Below are positions 23,511-32,656 of a stretch of 33,959 nt of DNA, in pieces (the first letter of the stretch is position 1; each line of letters starts with the position of its first letter). The position numbers were made by a program, and so were the translations under genes. Where the stretch lies: contig JALEYA010000015.1 of assembly GCA_022779945.1 (NCBI GenBank), positions 1 to 33,959 of the forward strand, read 5' to 3'. The notes under the pieces are model-generated. The model was not told the DNA's origin and did not search any database. It saw only the letters and a list, made by a program, of their open reading frames with translations. This DNA comes from Oscillospiraceae bacterium (GTDB lineage: Bacteria > Bacillota > Clostridia > Oscillospirales > Acutalibacteraceae).

Positions 23511-24899
23511 ATGCAGTCGGATAAAGCAATTTTAAGCCTTGACGACATTTCGATGCCGTTCAGCCTTGAAGCCGAACAGGCTGTTCTGGGCTGTATTCTG
23601 ATCGAACCGTCCTGTATTTCGCAGGTGCTGATTATGATAAAGCCCGAATACTTCTATCTTCCTCAGCATAAGGCGATTTTTACCGTCATGCAGGAGATCG
23701 ACACAATCGGCGGAAAAGTCGATCCTCTGATCGTTCTTGAACGGCTGAAAAACGATAAGGTATATGACGACGCTACGGGCAAGACGTATCTTTATCAGCT
23801 TGCTCAGGCGGTTCCGTCAACGGATAACGTCGAAAGCTATTGCAGGATCATACGGGAAAAGTTTTATATCCGTACGCTTATTTCTGTATCGAAGGACATC
23901 ATTGAGGATTCGGTCTCGTCCGATTCTTCGGCGGATCTGCTTCTTGATTCCGCCGAGCAACGGATTTATGATATCCGTCAGGGACGAGTTTCAAGCGGTC
24001 CGACAAGAATCGGCGATATTATTGTCAACGATGTCTATGACAAGCTTCAGAAGCTAAGCTCGGAGGACGCCGAACAGTATAAAGGCTATACGACCGGCTT
24101 TTCCGATCTTGATAAAGTCATTACCGGACTGAACCGCTCCGACCTTGTAATTATCGGTGCCCGTCCTGCGATGGGTAAAACGAGCCTTGCACTGAATATG
24201 GCAAGAAATACGGCTCTTTTAGGCAAGAAGAAGGTTTTGTTCTTCTCGCTCGAAATGACCAAGCAGCAGCTTGCCGAACGTGTGCTGTCAACAGAAGCCA
24301 GAGTTCATAGCACGAAGATGAGAACCGGTGAAATCACGGGCGAAGAGTGGGAACGGCTTGCGACGGCAACCGCTATACTCAGTAAGGTCGATTTGTATTT
24401 CGATGATACGTCGAATATGACCGTTCCCGAAATGAAGTCGAGAATCCGCCGTCTGCGTGATGTGGATGCTGTGTTTGTCGACTATCTTCAGTTGATGAAA
24501 AGCGGTGTCAGAAGCGATAACCGTGTCCAGGAGGTTTCGGAAATTACAAGAAGTCTGAAGCTGATGGCGAAAGACCTGAATATTCCGGTTGTGGTGCTGG
24601 CTCAGTTGGCAAGAACGACTGAGGGTCGCGGAAAGTCTCACCGACCCCAGCTTGCCGATCTTCGTGAATCCGGCTCCATTGAGCAGGATGCGGATATTGT
24701 CATCATGCTTTACCGTGAAGAATACTATGACAGTGAAAAAGAGCACGACGACGAACCGGACGAGCCGAAGCCGACCGTCAATAAAGTTGAATTTATTATT
24801 TCCAAAAATCGTCATGGTCCGACGACGACCGTTGAGGCGATGTGGAACGGTGACTATACCATGTTTTCCAATCTGGAGAAACTTCACAATGATATGTAA
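23511..24899 (+). CDS. dnaB: Replicative DNA helicase DnaB (DnaC of Bacillus)
   Basis: A 462-residue hexameric helicase that opens the replication fork. The N-terminal domain begins with the typical PFSLEAEQAVLGCILIEP and VPSTDNVESYCRII segments. The RecA-like domain has Walker A GARPAMGKT at 216-224, the LFFSLEMTKQQLAER motif, the Walker B region VDAVFVDYLQLM, and the DLRESGSIEQDADIVIML signature. Length is normal and no intein interrupts it. The last 11 bases overlap the start of tilS, so the two are translationally coupled. This joins the gdpP-rplI-dnaB block to the tilS-hpt-ftsH block. Confidence 0.97.
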   Translation: MQSDKAILSLDDISMPFSLEAEQAVLGCILIEPSCISQVLIMIKPEYFYLPQHKAIFTVMQEIDTIGGKVDPLIVLERLKNDKVYDDATGKTYLYQLAQAVPSTDNVESYCRIIREKFYIRTLISVSKDIIEDSVSSDSSADLLLDSAEQRIYDIRQGRVSSGPTRIGDIIVNDVYDKLQKLSSEDAEQYKGYTTGFSDLDKVITGLNRSDLVIIGARPAMGKTSLALNMARNTALLGKKKVLFFSLEMTKQQLAERVLSTEARVHSTKMRTGEITGEEWERLATATAILSKVDLYFDDTSNMTVPEMKSRIRRLRDVDAVFVDYLQLMKSGVRSDNRVQEVSEITRSLKLMAKDLNIPVVVLAQLARTTEGRGKSHRPQLADLRESGSIEQDADIVIMLYREEYYDSEKEHDDEPDEPKPTVNKVEFIISKNRHGPTTTVEAMWNGDYTMFSNLEKLHNDM

Positions 24900-26211
24900 A
24901 ATCAGACAAACGATCAAAAAATACAAGATGCTTTCATCGGTAAAATCCGTAGCTGTCGGTGTTTCCGGCGGTGCGGATTCCGTTTGTCTTTTACATTATT
25001 TAAGTACAATTAGACAAGAGTATGATATCATACTCAAAGCCGTGCACGTCAACCACAATATCAGAGGCGAGCAGGCACAAAGAGACTGTAACTATGTAAA
25101 AAAACTGTGCGAAAACCTCGATGTTGAGCTTCTGGTTTTTTCAGTTGATGTTCCGTCTCTGGCTTCGGAAAAAGGCATGGGTATGGAAGAATGCGGCAGG
25201 TATGTACGATATGATTGCTTTCGCAAGGCCGGGTGTGATGCTGTCGCCGTTGCCCACACGCTTTCGGACAGCATTGAAACCATGCTTTTCAATTTTGCAA
25301 GAGGAACGGCGTTAAAAGGTGCTTGCGGTATTCCGCCGAAGCGTGACAATATCATAAGACCGCTTATTCACTGTTCAAGAGATGAAATTGAACACTATTG
25401 CGAAGAAAACGGTCTTACCTATGTCACGGACAGCACCAATCTTCTTGATGAGTATGCGCGAAACAAGATCCGTCACCACGCAGTGCCGGCGTTAAAGCAG
25501 GTCAATCCCGAGCTTGAAAAATGTGCTGTACGTTTTTTTGAAAGTGTGAGCATGGCTTCGGATTATATTGAACAAAGCGCCGAGGAGCTGATCGGAAAAA
25601 GCCGTCTGGAAGAAAATTCCTATCGTCTTTCCGATTGGCAGCATTGTCACGAAGCGGTCAGGCGGCAGGCAATCAATTTATTGATTGCGCCGTTTCTGTC
25701 GAAGCCGGTTGAACTCCGGCATATCGAACTTTGCAGCCGTGCAATCGCCGGATCGAACGGTAAGATAGAATTGTCAAAAGACTTGTATCTGTGCGTAAAA
25801 GGTGATATAATAACAATTCAGACTTGCGATAATGTATGCGACAGCTGGGAAACCGCTGTTACCGGTGAAATCGTTAATACACCGTATGCTTGCTATTGTG
25901 TACGACTTTGTGATGTATCACAGCTTGACAAAACGGACGAACGATTTGCCGTCGATGCCGATACCGTTAAAGGAAAAATGGTTTTGCGTTCCCGCTTACC
26001 GGGCGACAGAATTAAAGATAAGCGCCGGGGCAACACCAAGACACTGAAAAAGCTTTTTTGTGAAAGGAAGGTACCGGCGGAAGAACGGAATAAAATTGCT
26101 GTTCTCAGCGATGACAACGGTGTTTTGTGGGTAGAAAATATTTGTGCAGACGCAAAGAACGCGGTGACGCAAAAAACGAAAAAAGTATATATCGTGAAAA
26201 AGAGAGGGTAA
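24889..26211 (+). CDS. tilS: tRNA(Ile)-lysidine synthetase TilS
   Basis: A 440-residue ATP-dependent enzyme that changes the wobble cytidine of tRNA-Ile(CAU) to lysidine, switching it from Met to Ile decoding. The PP-loop SGGADS is at 26-31. The segment AVHVNHNIRG follows, with HTLSDSIETMLFNFARG later. The C-terminal substrate-binding domain covers about 365-440 (LRSRLPGDRIKDKRRGNTKTLKKLF). The frame is open back to 24589, within dnaB, but the ATG at 24889 has GGAG 10 bases upstream and gives a start, MICKIRQTIKKYKML, that looks like other TilS proteins. It overlaps dnaB by 11 bases. The order tilS-hpt-ftsH is highly conserved in Bacillota. Confidence 0.95.
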   Translation: MICKIRQTIKKYKMLSSVKSVAVGVSGGADSVCLLHYLSTIRQEYDIILKAVHVNHNIRGEQAQRDCNYVKKLCENLDVELLVFSVDVPSLASEKGMGMEECGRYVRYDCFRKAGCDAVAVAHTLSDSIETMLFNFARGTALKGACGIPPKRDNIIRPLIHCSRDEIEHYCEENGLTYVTDSTNLLDEYARNKIRHHAVPALKQVNPELEKCAVRFFESVSMASDYIEQSAEELIGKSRLEENSYRLSDWQHCHEAVRRQAINLLIAPFLSKPVELRHIELCSRAIAGSNGKIELSKDLYLCVKGDIITIQTCDNVCDSWETAVTGEIVNTPYACYCVRLCDVSQLDKTDERFAVDADTVKGKMVLRSRLPGDRIKDKRRGNTKTLKKLFCERKVPAEERNKIAVLSDDNGVLWVENICADAKNAVTQKTKKVYIVKKRG

Positions 26212-26214
26212 AAT

Positions 26215-26778
26215 ATGAGTAATACTATGCTTGATGATATCAGTGAGATTTTTTTCAGCCGTGAACAGCTGGCCGAAATGACGAGGCGCATCGGCACTGA
26301 GATCAGCCGTGATTTTGCCGACAAGAATCTGCTGATGGTCAGCGTCCTGAAAGGTTCTGTCGTTTTTATGGCGGATCTTATGCGTAATATCACGATTCCG
26401 TGCCGGATTGACTTTATTACAGCGGCAAGCTACGGTGCCGGTACTTCGTCAAGCGGTAATGTGGATATCACAAAAGATCTTTCCGAGGACGTGGAAGGCT
26501 ACGATATCCTGATCGTGGAAGATATTCTTGACAGCGGCAACACACTTCAGAAGCTTTCCGATTTTCTTTTGACAAAGAATCCGTCAAGCATCACGATCTG
26601 TACTTTGCTTGATAAGCCCTCAAGACGTTCACCTGACGTAAAAATCAGCGCAAAATACATCGGTGCCGAAGTCCGTGATGAATTTGTTGTCGGCTACGGA
26701 CTTGATTATAACCAAAAATACCGGAATCTTCCGTTTATCGGTATTCTGAAACCGGAAGCGATTGAAGGCAACCACTAA
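26215..26778 (+). CDS. hpt: Hypoxanthine phosphoribosyltransferase
   Basis: A 187-residue purine salvage enzyme that joins hypoxanthine (and guanine) to PRPP. The PRPP-binding motif VEDILDSGNTL begins at residue 101, with acidic pair Glu102-Asp103 for the ribose. The flexible-loop segment around SYGAGTSSSGNVDITKDL and the base-binding EFVVGYGLDYNQKYRNLP near the end are typical. It follows tilS by 3 bases, with GAGAGGG upstream. In B. subtilis TilS and HprT together act on ftsH transcription, so the conserved order could be more than chance here. Confidence 0.96.
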   Translation: MSNTMLDDISEIFFSREQLAEMTRRIGTEISRDFADKNLLMVSVLKGSVVFMADLMRNITIPCRIDFITAASYGAGTSSSGNVDITKDLSEDVEGYDILIVEDILDSGNTLQKLSDFLLTKNPSSITICTLLDKPSRRSPDVKISAKYIGAEVRDEFVVGYGLDYNQKYRNLPFIGILKPEAIEGNH

Positions 26779-26838
26779 AATCAACGAATATTTTTTCCTG
26801 TACACGTTTTACCGGATTTAAAAAGGAGTGCTCGAATA

Positions 26839-28767
26839 TTGAAGAATAAGAATAAGAATCTGGGAAGTTTAATCTATCTGATTTTGCCTTTGATTCTGAT
26901 TCTGGTAATCGGTTACTTTACCGCAAGCCAGAATGTAGCCAAAAAGACAAAATACTGTGAAATCGTCAATCTTTTCAAAACCAATCAGGTGACGGAATTC
27001 ACTTTGACCATCCGAAGCGGTGCGCTCACTTACAAGGTAAAAGGTGACAATACCGAAAAGAAATATACGCTTCCGAGTGTTGAGCTTTTCTTGAACGATG
27101 TTCACGATGATATTGTCGAATACAATGAACAGCATCCTGAAAATCAGATTGTCTATGATTACAAAGCCGGTGCAAACAGTTCCGTCTGGGCAAGTGTTTT
27201 GCCGATGGTGCTTCTTTCTGCCGTGTTTGTTTTTGCAATGTACTATCTGATGAAGCGCATGGAAAAGACCATAACGAACGAAAATAATATGACCTTAAGC
27301 TTCGGCAAGGCCAGAGCAAAACTCAGCAAGGATGAAAAGCGCAAGACAACCTTTGACGATGTTGCCGGAGCGGACGAAGAAAAGGCGGAGCTTGAAGAAA
27401 TTGTTGATTTTCTCAAAGACCGGACGAAATTCATTGAAATCGGTGCAAGAATCCCCAAAGGTGTTTTGCTTGTTGGCCCTCCGGGTACGGGTAAAACTCT
27501 TCTTGCGCGCGCCGTTGCCGGAGAAGCAGGCGTGCCTTTCTTCTCGATTTCCGGCTCGGATTTCGTTGAAATGTATGTCGGTGTCGGTGCATCGAGAGTT
27601 CGTGACCTCTTCAATCAGGCAAAGAAGAACGCTCCGTCGATTCTTTTTATTGATGAAATTGATGCTGTCGGTCGCCACAGAGGCGCCGGAATGGGCGGCG
27701 GACACGACGAACGTGAGCAGACCCTTAACCAATTGCTGGTCGAAATGGATGGTTTCGGTATGAACGACGGCGTTATTGTTATCGCCGCAACCAACCGCCC
27801 CGATATACTCGACCCCGCTCTTTTAAGACCGGGAAGATTTGACCGACAGATTACGGTCAACTATCCCGATGTTAAGGGAAGAGAAGATATTCTCAAGGTT
27901 CATGCAAGAAACAAATGCCTTGCTCCTGACGTCAATCTTCGTACAATCGCGCAAAGCACAGCGGGCTTTACCGGTGCCGATCTTGAAAATCTTCTGAACG
28001 AAGCCGCTCTTCTTGCCGTCCGAAAGAAGAAAAAAGCGCTTACGATGGAGGACATTGAAGAAGCAACGATTAAAGTTGTTATGGGCACCGAGAAAAAATC
28101 GCATAAAATGTCCGACAAGGAAAAGAAACTTACGGCTTACCATGAAGCGGGTCATGCCATTGCAACGTACTATATTCCGGGTCAGGATCCTGTTCACCAG
28201 GTGTCGATCATTCCGAGAGGTATGGCCGGCGGCTATACAATGTCGCTTCCGCAGGAGGACAAATCGTATAAGCTGAAGAATGATATGCTTGACGACATCG
28301 TAATTCTTCTCGGCGGCCGCGTTGCCGAAGCTCTTGTGCTCGGTGATATTTCAACAGGCGCATCAAACGACCTTGAAAGAGCGACCGATACGGCAAGGGA
28401 TATGGTTACAAGATACGGTATGAGCAAAGTTATAGGTCCCGTTGCCTATAATCCCGGGAACCATGAGGTTTTCCTCGGCCGTGACTATAACAGCACAAGA
28501 AATTACTCCGAAGAGATCGCCTGTGAGATCGATAAGGAGATTCATAATATTCTTTCGAACGGTTATGCCCGTTGTGAAAAGCTTCTCAGCGATCACAGTG
28601 ATAAGCTTCACGAGCTTGCCGAATATCTTATCGTCAACGAAAAAATCGATGGTGATCAGTTTAAGCGTCTTATGGAAGGCACATTGCTTTCCGCTTCTCA
28701 TGCGGAGGATATGGTGCTCCCGTCTGACAGTACTTTCGCCGAAAAAACGGAAAGTGAACAGGAATAA
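26839..28767 (+). CDS. ftsH: ATP-dependent zinc metalloprotease FtsH
   Basis: A 642-residue membrane protease that degrades misfolded membrane and regulatory proteins. It has a first membrane helix (about 8-30), an outside domain, a second helix (about 115-137), then the AAA domain with Walker A GPPGTGKT near 213-220, Walker [12 protein letters not shown], the second-region segment [18 protein letters not shown] and arginine fingers in RPGRFDR. The zinc motif HEAGH starts at residue 435, and the third ligand Asp lies in [11 protein letters not shown]. It starts at TTG, with AGGAG 10 bases upstream and no other plausible start nearby. A strong terminator follows. Confidence 0.97.
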   Translation: MKNKNKNLGSLIYLILPLILILVIGYFTASQNVAKKTKYCEIVNLFKTNQVTEFTLTIRSGALTYKVKGDNTEKKYTLPSVELFLNDVHDDIVEYNEQHPENQIVYDYKAGANSSVWASVLPMVLLSAVFVFAMYYLMKRMEKTITNENNMTLSFGKARAKLSKDEKRKTTFDDVAGADEEKAELEEIVDFLKDRTKFIEIGARIPKGVLLVGPPGTGKTLLARAVAGEAGVPFFSISGSDFVEMYVGVGASRVRDLFNQAKKNAPSILFIDEIDAVGRHRGAGMGGGHDEREQTLNQLLVEMDGFGMNDGVIVIAATNRPDILDPALLRPGRFDRQITVNYPDVKGREDILKVHARNKCLAPDVNLRTIAQSTAGFTGADLENLLNEAALLAVRKKKKALTMEDIEEATIKVVMGTEKKSHKMSDKEKKLTAYHEAGHAIATYYIPGQDPVHQVSIIPRGMAGGYTMSLPQEDKSYKLKNDMLDDIVILLGGRVAEALVLGDISTGASNDLERATDTARDMVTRYGMSKVIGPVAYNPGNHEVFLGRDYNSTRNYSEEIACEIDKEIHNILSNGYARCEKLLSDHSDKLHELAEYLIVNEKIDGDQFKRLMEGTLLSASHAEDMVLPSDSTFAEKTESEQE

Positions 28768-28776
28768 GCATTGTAC

Positions 28777-28811
28777 GGACTTTCGTCAATTATACGAAAG
28801 TCCATTTTTTT
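28777..28811 (+). terminator. Intrinsic terminator after ftsH
   Basis: A perfect 10-bp stem (GGACTTTCGT at 28777-28786, ACGAAAGTCC at 28794-28803) with a 7-base loop is followed by A and seven T. It closes the gdpP-to-ftsH run. Confidence 0.92.
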
Positions 28812-28812
28812 C

Positions 28813-28841
28813 TTGCCCTTCGCGTTGTTTTGTGATATAAT
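28813..28841 (+). promoter_or_regulatory. Promoter for the UppP-like gene
   Basis: TTGCCC at 28813-28818 and TATAAT at 28836-28841 are 17 bases apart, and TGA right before TATAAT makes it an extended -10 promoter. It lies immediately after the ftsH terminator and likely also serves ftsK, which follows the UppP-like gene by 13 bases. Confidence 0.75.
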
Positions 28842-28920
28842 AGAAAAGCTATGATGTTTTTAGAAAAACGTTGAAAATCTGAACGAAAGGATGCGTCGGC
28901 TCCGGCGCAAAGATGGATAG

Positions 28921-29778
28921 ATGTTGGAATATATTAAAATGCTTGTGATGTCATTTATAAGCGGTGCTTTTTCCGCCTTGCCGGTTTCTTCCTCGGCTCA
29001 TTTTGCGTATTTAAACTCTGTTTTACATTTTTCTGCCGATGCTGATACAATCGGCTTTTATTACAGCATTATTTCGGTTGTTTTCTCGCTTGTTGTTTTT
29101 GTTTTTTTGCGCAAGCTTTATACAAAATCACTTTCTTCTCTTTTTAAACCGGGTGGCAGAACCGATTCCAATAAACAAAGTCAATATAAAAAAATTGCGG
29201 TCAATCTTTTTCTCAGTCTTTTGCCTGCGATCCTTTTGTTTATCCCCATATCCAAATCATCCTTCCTGTTTGACGTTTTTGATCGCTACTTTACCGACGA
29301 CCACCTTATGGTGACTTCCTTTTGCTGCATCGCAAGCGGAATCATTCTTACGGTTGCCATCTGGTATTCGCACAAAAGGACTGCCAAGACAAAGAGAAGC
29401 GCAAATCCGTCTTCGGTAATACGTTACGGTATTTATCAGCTTCCGGCGTATATTTTCCCGGGCTTTTCTCATGTGTCTTCCGGCTCCGCCGCTTTAGCTG
29501 TCAGTGATGTTGACGATATGGTTATGGCAAGAGAGGTACTCTTATATCTTGCGCCGTCAACGTTTATAGTCGGTCTGGTCAGAGCAATAAGATACATTGT
29601 TGCCGGAATCACGCTTGACCCTGTTATGATCGTAATTTGTGTTGTTGCGTCTCTTGTTTCAAGCGCTGTAGTAGTAAACGCAATCGGCAGAATCAACGCA
29701 AAGCGTCTGTATACGTTCGCCAGTGTATATTCGGTTCTTTTCGGACTGTTCATTTTTCTTGCATCGTTTTATGTTTGA
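28921..29778 (+). CDS. UppP/BacA-like membrane protein with missing catalytic residues
   Basis: A 285-residue, seven- or eight-helix membrane protein built like undecaprenyl-diphosphatase, which recycles the wall lipid carrier. Motif one reads SGAFSALPVSSSAH (14-27): E. coli Glu17 and Glu21 become Ser14 and Ser18, while Ser27 and His30 remain as Ser24 and His27. Motif two reads PGFSHVSSGSA (179-189): Arg174 becomes His183. The loops match the family in length, yet the catalytic Glu pair and the Arg are gone, so phosphatase activity by the known mechanism is doubtful. The start has only a weak site (GGATAG); a better one, GAAAGGA, lies 30 bases upstream beyond a hairpin. It leads ftsK in what seems one unit. 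Lipid binding, transport or regulation are all open. Confidence 0.75.
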   Translation: MLEYIKMLVMSFISGAFSALPVSSSAHFAYLNSVLHFSADADTIGFYYSIISVVFSLVVFVFLRKLYTKSLSSLFKPGGRTDSNKQSQYKKIAVNLFLSLLPAILLFIPISKSSFLFDVFDRYFTDDHLMVTSFCCIASGIILTVAIWYSHKRTAKTKRSANPSSVIRYGIYQLPAYIFPGFSHVSSGSAALAVSDVDDMVMAREVLLYLAPSTFIVGLVRAIRYIVAGITLDPVMIVICVVASLVSSAVVVNAIGRINAKRLYTFASVYSVLFGLFIFLASFYV

Positions 29779-29791
29779 TTAAGGAGACGTT

Positions 29792-32605
29792 ATGGCTGAA
29801 AATAAAACGAAACAAAAAACGACCCGTCAGTCTGAATCCGGCTCAAAAGCCAATAATAAATCAAAAGGAAAGACGGGCTCGGCAAAAAAATCTTCAACGA
29901 AATCCGCAAAAGGCAAGGGGAAGAATAAAAAAGAAAACCTGAGTTTTTATGAAAGCCACAGAAACATACTGATGCTCCTGTATCTTGCTGTTTCCGTTTT
30001 TATGCTTTGCGTGGCTTTTATACCGGGTTATAATTTCTGGCTGAGAATCAGAGGAGCCTGCTACGGCTTCTTCGGCCTCGGTTTTATCGTTTTTGCATTA
30101 TGTATTTTGTATGTCGGCCTCAGGATTGCCCTGAATAACCTGAAACGAAACGTAGCGGTTACAACCATATCCGGCTTTATGCTCAGTACAGTGTTTTCGT
30201 CGCTGATTCATCTGTTTCTGAATACGATAAAAGCCGGTGGAAAAGAAGAATGGCTCACTCAGCTGAAAAATGCTGCTTCTGTCGGTTGGGATATCAGTTT
30301 TGAATTTCGTGCAACCGGCGGTGTGATCGGCGCTTTTGTCGGCGGAGGACTTCTTCATCTCCTCGGTAAGGCGGCGGCTTGCATCATTCTGATTGCTTTG
30401 CTCACCGTATTTGCCATGCTCTTTTTTGATATCAGCTTTTCGTCACTCGGTTCAGTTGTTTCGTCTCTGATTAACGGCGGAAAGAACAAGCTTGACGACG
30501 GAAAACAGGTTATTAAAGAAAAAGGACGGCAAAAACATGAAGAACACAAGATTAAATCTGAAATAAAGAAAAAAGAAAAAGCGGCGAAAAAACAGCGTGA
30601 AGCCGAAGAGGCACAACGCCGTAAGCAGGAAGAATCGGACGACTTTAACTTCCGTTCCTCTGAGGTTGAGATCGATTTCGATGCACGAAACAGAGAGCCG
30701 GAACGTCCGGCTCCTCCGAGAGTGTACAATCCGCCCGAGCGTCTGTTTACCGATTTTGACGATTCCGGGGCGAATAACCCGAATGCGCGTGTGTTCGAAA
30801 GACCTGAAAGCGGTTCCCGAAAACCGTCCGCAGACGAAGAAAGTGCCGATGAACAGAACATCGAAACCGATGAAGCTTCATCTCCGGTTTTCCCCGAAGA
30901 GGTTGAACCGCTTGATGATGAACCGTTTGAGAAAGTCGATTTTGATGAAGAAGATGGATCGGGTTCCGACCTTCCCGATTCCGCCGCAAAGCTTGTCAAT
31001 GACGCAATCAGCAGCGCGCAGGAAAATGAAAAGAAAAATCAGACTGAGGTGCAGTCTTATTCCGATCGTCCGGTTCTCAAGCGCGAGTATTCACTTCCGC
31101 CGATTGATTGCCTTCGTGAGCCTGATTTCAGCCGGGACGACGATTTTGCGCTTGAAATGAAGACAACGGCAAAGAAGCTTGTCGATACGCTCAAGAGCTT
31201 TAATGTTGAAACAACCCTTATCGGTGTCAGTCGCGGACCGTCGGTTACTCGTTATGAGCTTCAGCCCGCACCTGGTGTGAAAATCAGTAAAATTACCAAT
31301 CTTGCCGATGATATCGCACTGAATCTTGCCTCGTCGGGCGTACGAATCGAAGCGCCGATTCCGAACAAATCGGCGGTCGGTATCGAAGTCCCGAATAAGT
31401 TCCGTGCCACGGTTACCTTGCGGGAAATTATCTCATCATCTGCTTTTGTCAAAGCAAAGAGTAAGCTGAACGTTGCGTTGGGTAAGGATATTTCCGGTAC
31501 GGTTGTCTGTACCGATCTTGCCAAAATGCCGCATCTTCTGATTGCCGGTACGACCGGTTCGGGTAAATCCGTTTGCCTTAACTGTATGATCGCAAGCATT
31601 CTTTACAACGCGAAACCGTCGGAAGTCAAGCTTCTGATGATCGACCCGAAGCAGGTTGAATTTTCCGTTTATAACGGCATACCGCATCTTCTTGTTCCCG
31701 TTATTTCCGACGTGCGAAAAGCGGCCGGTGCGCTCTCGTGGGCGGTCGGTGAAATGGAAAGCCGTTATAAAACCTTTTCTGCCTGCGGAGTCAGAGATAT
31801 CGGCGGTTTTAACAATTTCGTCAAGGATCATCCTGAGCATGAACCGATGCCGAAGATCGCTATTTTCATTGACGAGTTAAATGACCTGATGATGGTATCG
31901 CCGAAAGAGGTTGAAGACTCAATCTGCCGCCTTGCCCAAAAAGCAAGAGCCGCCGGTATGCATCTTGTTGTTGCGACACAGCGTCCGTCTGTCGACGTTA
32001 TCACCGGTATCATCAAAGCAAATATCCCGAGCCGTCTTTCGCTTTCCGTTTCGTCTCAGATTGATTCAAGAACAATCCTTGACACGGTCGGAGCGGAAAA
32101 GCTTTTAGGCAACGGCGATATGTTGTTTAATCCGCTCGGAATGTCAAAGCCCGTCCGAATTCAGGGTGCCTACCTTTCGGAAGAAGAAATTGAAAAAATT
32201 GTTGATTTCATTAAGGCAGAAGAAAGCGTCGAATATGACAGCGATGTCATGGACGAAATCGAAAGAAAAGCGGTTGAAGATAAGAAATCAACTGCCGCCG
32301 CAGCCGCCGGTGACAGTGCGGACAGCGGTGACGATATGCTTGAAAAAGCATTGGAGGTCGCCGTTGAATGTGAAGCCGCGTCGGCAAGCCTGTTCCAGCG
32401 AAAGCTTCGCATCGGCTATGCGAGAGCCGCAAGAATTATGGATCAGCTTGATGAAAAAGGTCTGATCGGTCCCGCCGAAACGGGCGGAAAACCGAGAAAG
32501 GTGTTAATTACGAAATCACAGCTTCTCGAAATGAAAGCAACGAGAGGTGAACCGGCAATGCAGGAAAATGACGAAGCCGAGGATTTTGATGTGCTTTCCG
32601 ATTAA
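29792..32605 (+). CDS. ftsK: DNA translocase FtsK/SpoIIIE
   Basis: A 937-residue membrane-bound DNA pump that clears chromosomes from the division or sporulation septum. The first 50 residues are Lys-rich and disordered. Four membrane helices lie at about 59-78, 88-113, 121-146 and 176-213. A charged linker (about 235-415), basic then strongly acidic, leads to the motor. Walker A GTTGSGKS is at 586-593; Walker B is KIAIFIDELNDLMM. The gamma winged-helix domain (about 850-915) has SLFQRKLRIGYARAARIMDQL, which reads chromosome orientation sequences. AAGGAG precedes the ATG. Whether it acts at division, sporulation or both cannot be told from sequence; spoVM in this window supports a sporulation role. 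Confidence 0.96.
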   Translation: MAENKTKQKTTRQSESGSKANNKSKGKTGSAKKSSTKSAKGKGKNKKENLSFYESHRNILMLLYLAVSVFMLCVAFIPGYNFWLRIRGACYGFFGLGFIVFALCILYVGLRIALNNLKRNVAVTTISGFMLSTVFSSLIHLFLNTIKAGGKEEWLTQLKNAASVGWDISFEFRATGGVIGAFVGGGLLHLLGKAAACIILIALLTVFAMLFFDISFSSLGSVVSSLINGGKNKLDDGKQVIKEKGRQKHEEHKIKSEIKKKEKAAKKQREAEEAQRRKQEESDDFNFRSSEVEIDFDARNREPERPAPPRVYNPPERLFTDFDDSGANNPNARVFERPESGSRKPSADEESADEQNIETDEASSPVFPEEVEPLDDEPFEKVDFDEEDGSGSDLPDSAAKLVNDAISSAQENEKKNQTEVQSYSDRPVLKREYSLPPIDCLREPDFSRDDDFALEMKTTAKKLVDTLKSFNVETTLIGVSRGPSVTRYELQPAPGVKISKITNLADDIALNLASSGVRIEAPIPNKSAVGIEVPNKFRATVTLREIISSSAFVKAKSKLNVALGKDISGTVVCTDLAKMPHLLIAGTTGSGKSVCLNCMIASILYNAKPSEVKLLMIDPKQVEFSVYNGIPHLLVPVISDVRKAAGALSWAVGEMESRYKTFSACGVRDIGGFNNFVKDHPEHEPMPKIAIFIDELNDLMMVSPKEVEDSICRLAQKARAAGMHLVVATQRPSVDVITGIIKANIPSRLSLSVSSQIDSRTILDTVGAEKLLGNGDMLFNPLGMSKPVRIQGAYLSEEEIEKIVDFIKAEESVEYDSDVMDEIERKAVEDKKSTAAAAAGDSADSGDDMLEKALEVAVECEAASASLFQRKLRIGYARAARIMDQLDEKGLIGPAETGGKPRKVLITKSQLLEMKATRGEPAMQENDEAEDFDVLSD

Positions 32606-32631
32606 AAAGGGAGTGAGATCATTCCCTTTTT
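32604..32631 (+). terminator. Intrinsic terminator after ftsK
   Basis: AAAAAGGGA at 32604-32612 pairs with TCCCTTTTT at 32623-32631 (9 bp, 10-base loop). The T-rich arm provides the U tract, and the repeat overlaps the ftsK stop codon. It separates ftsK from the YgiQ-type gene; I could not find a convincing promoter in the 25 bases that remain. Confidence 0.75.
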
Positions 32632-32656
32632 CTTCATATATTATGGGAGGTCTTAT

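Noticed and set aside
28921-29778. Naming this gene uppP outright
   Set aside because: Key catalytic residues are replaced, so the family is supported but the enzyme activity is not.
30355-30999. Serine-rich - strand open frame (214 codons) opposite ftsK
   Set aside because: It is the mirror of the acidic FtsK linker, where Glu/Asp codons read as Ser/Phe-rich frames on the other strand.
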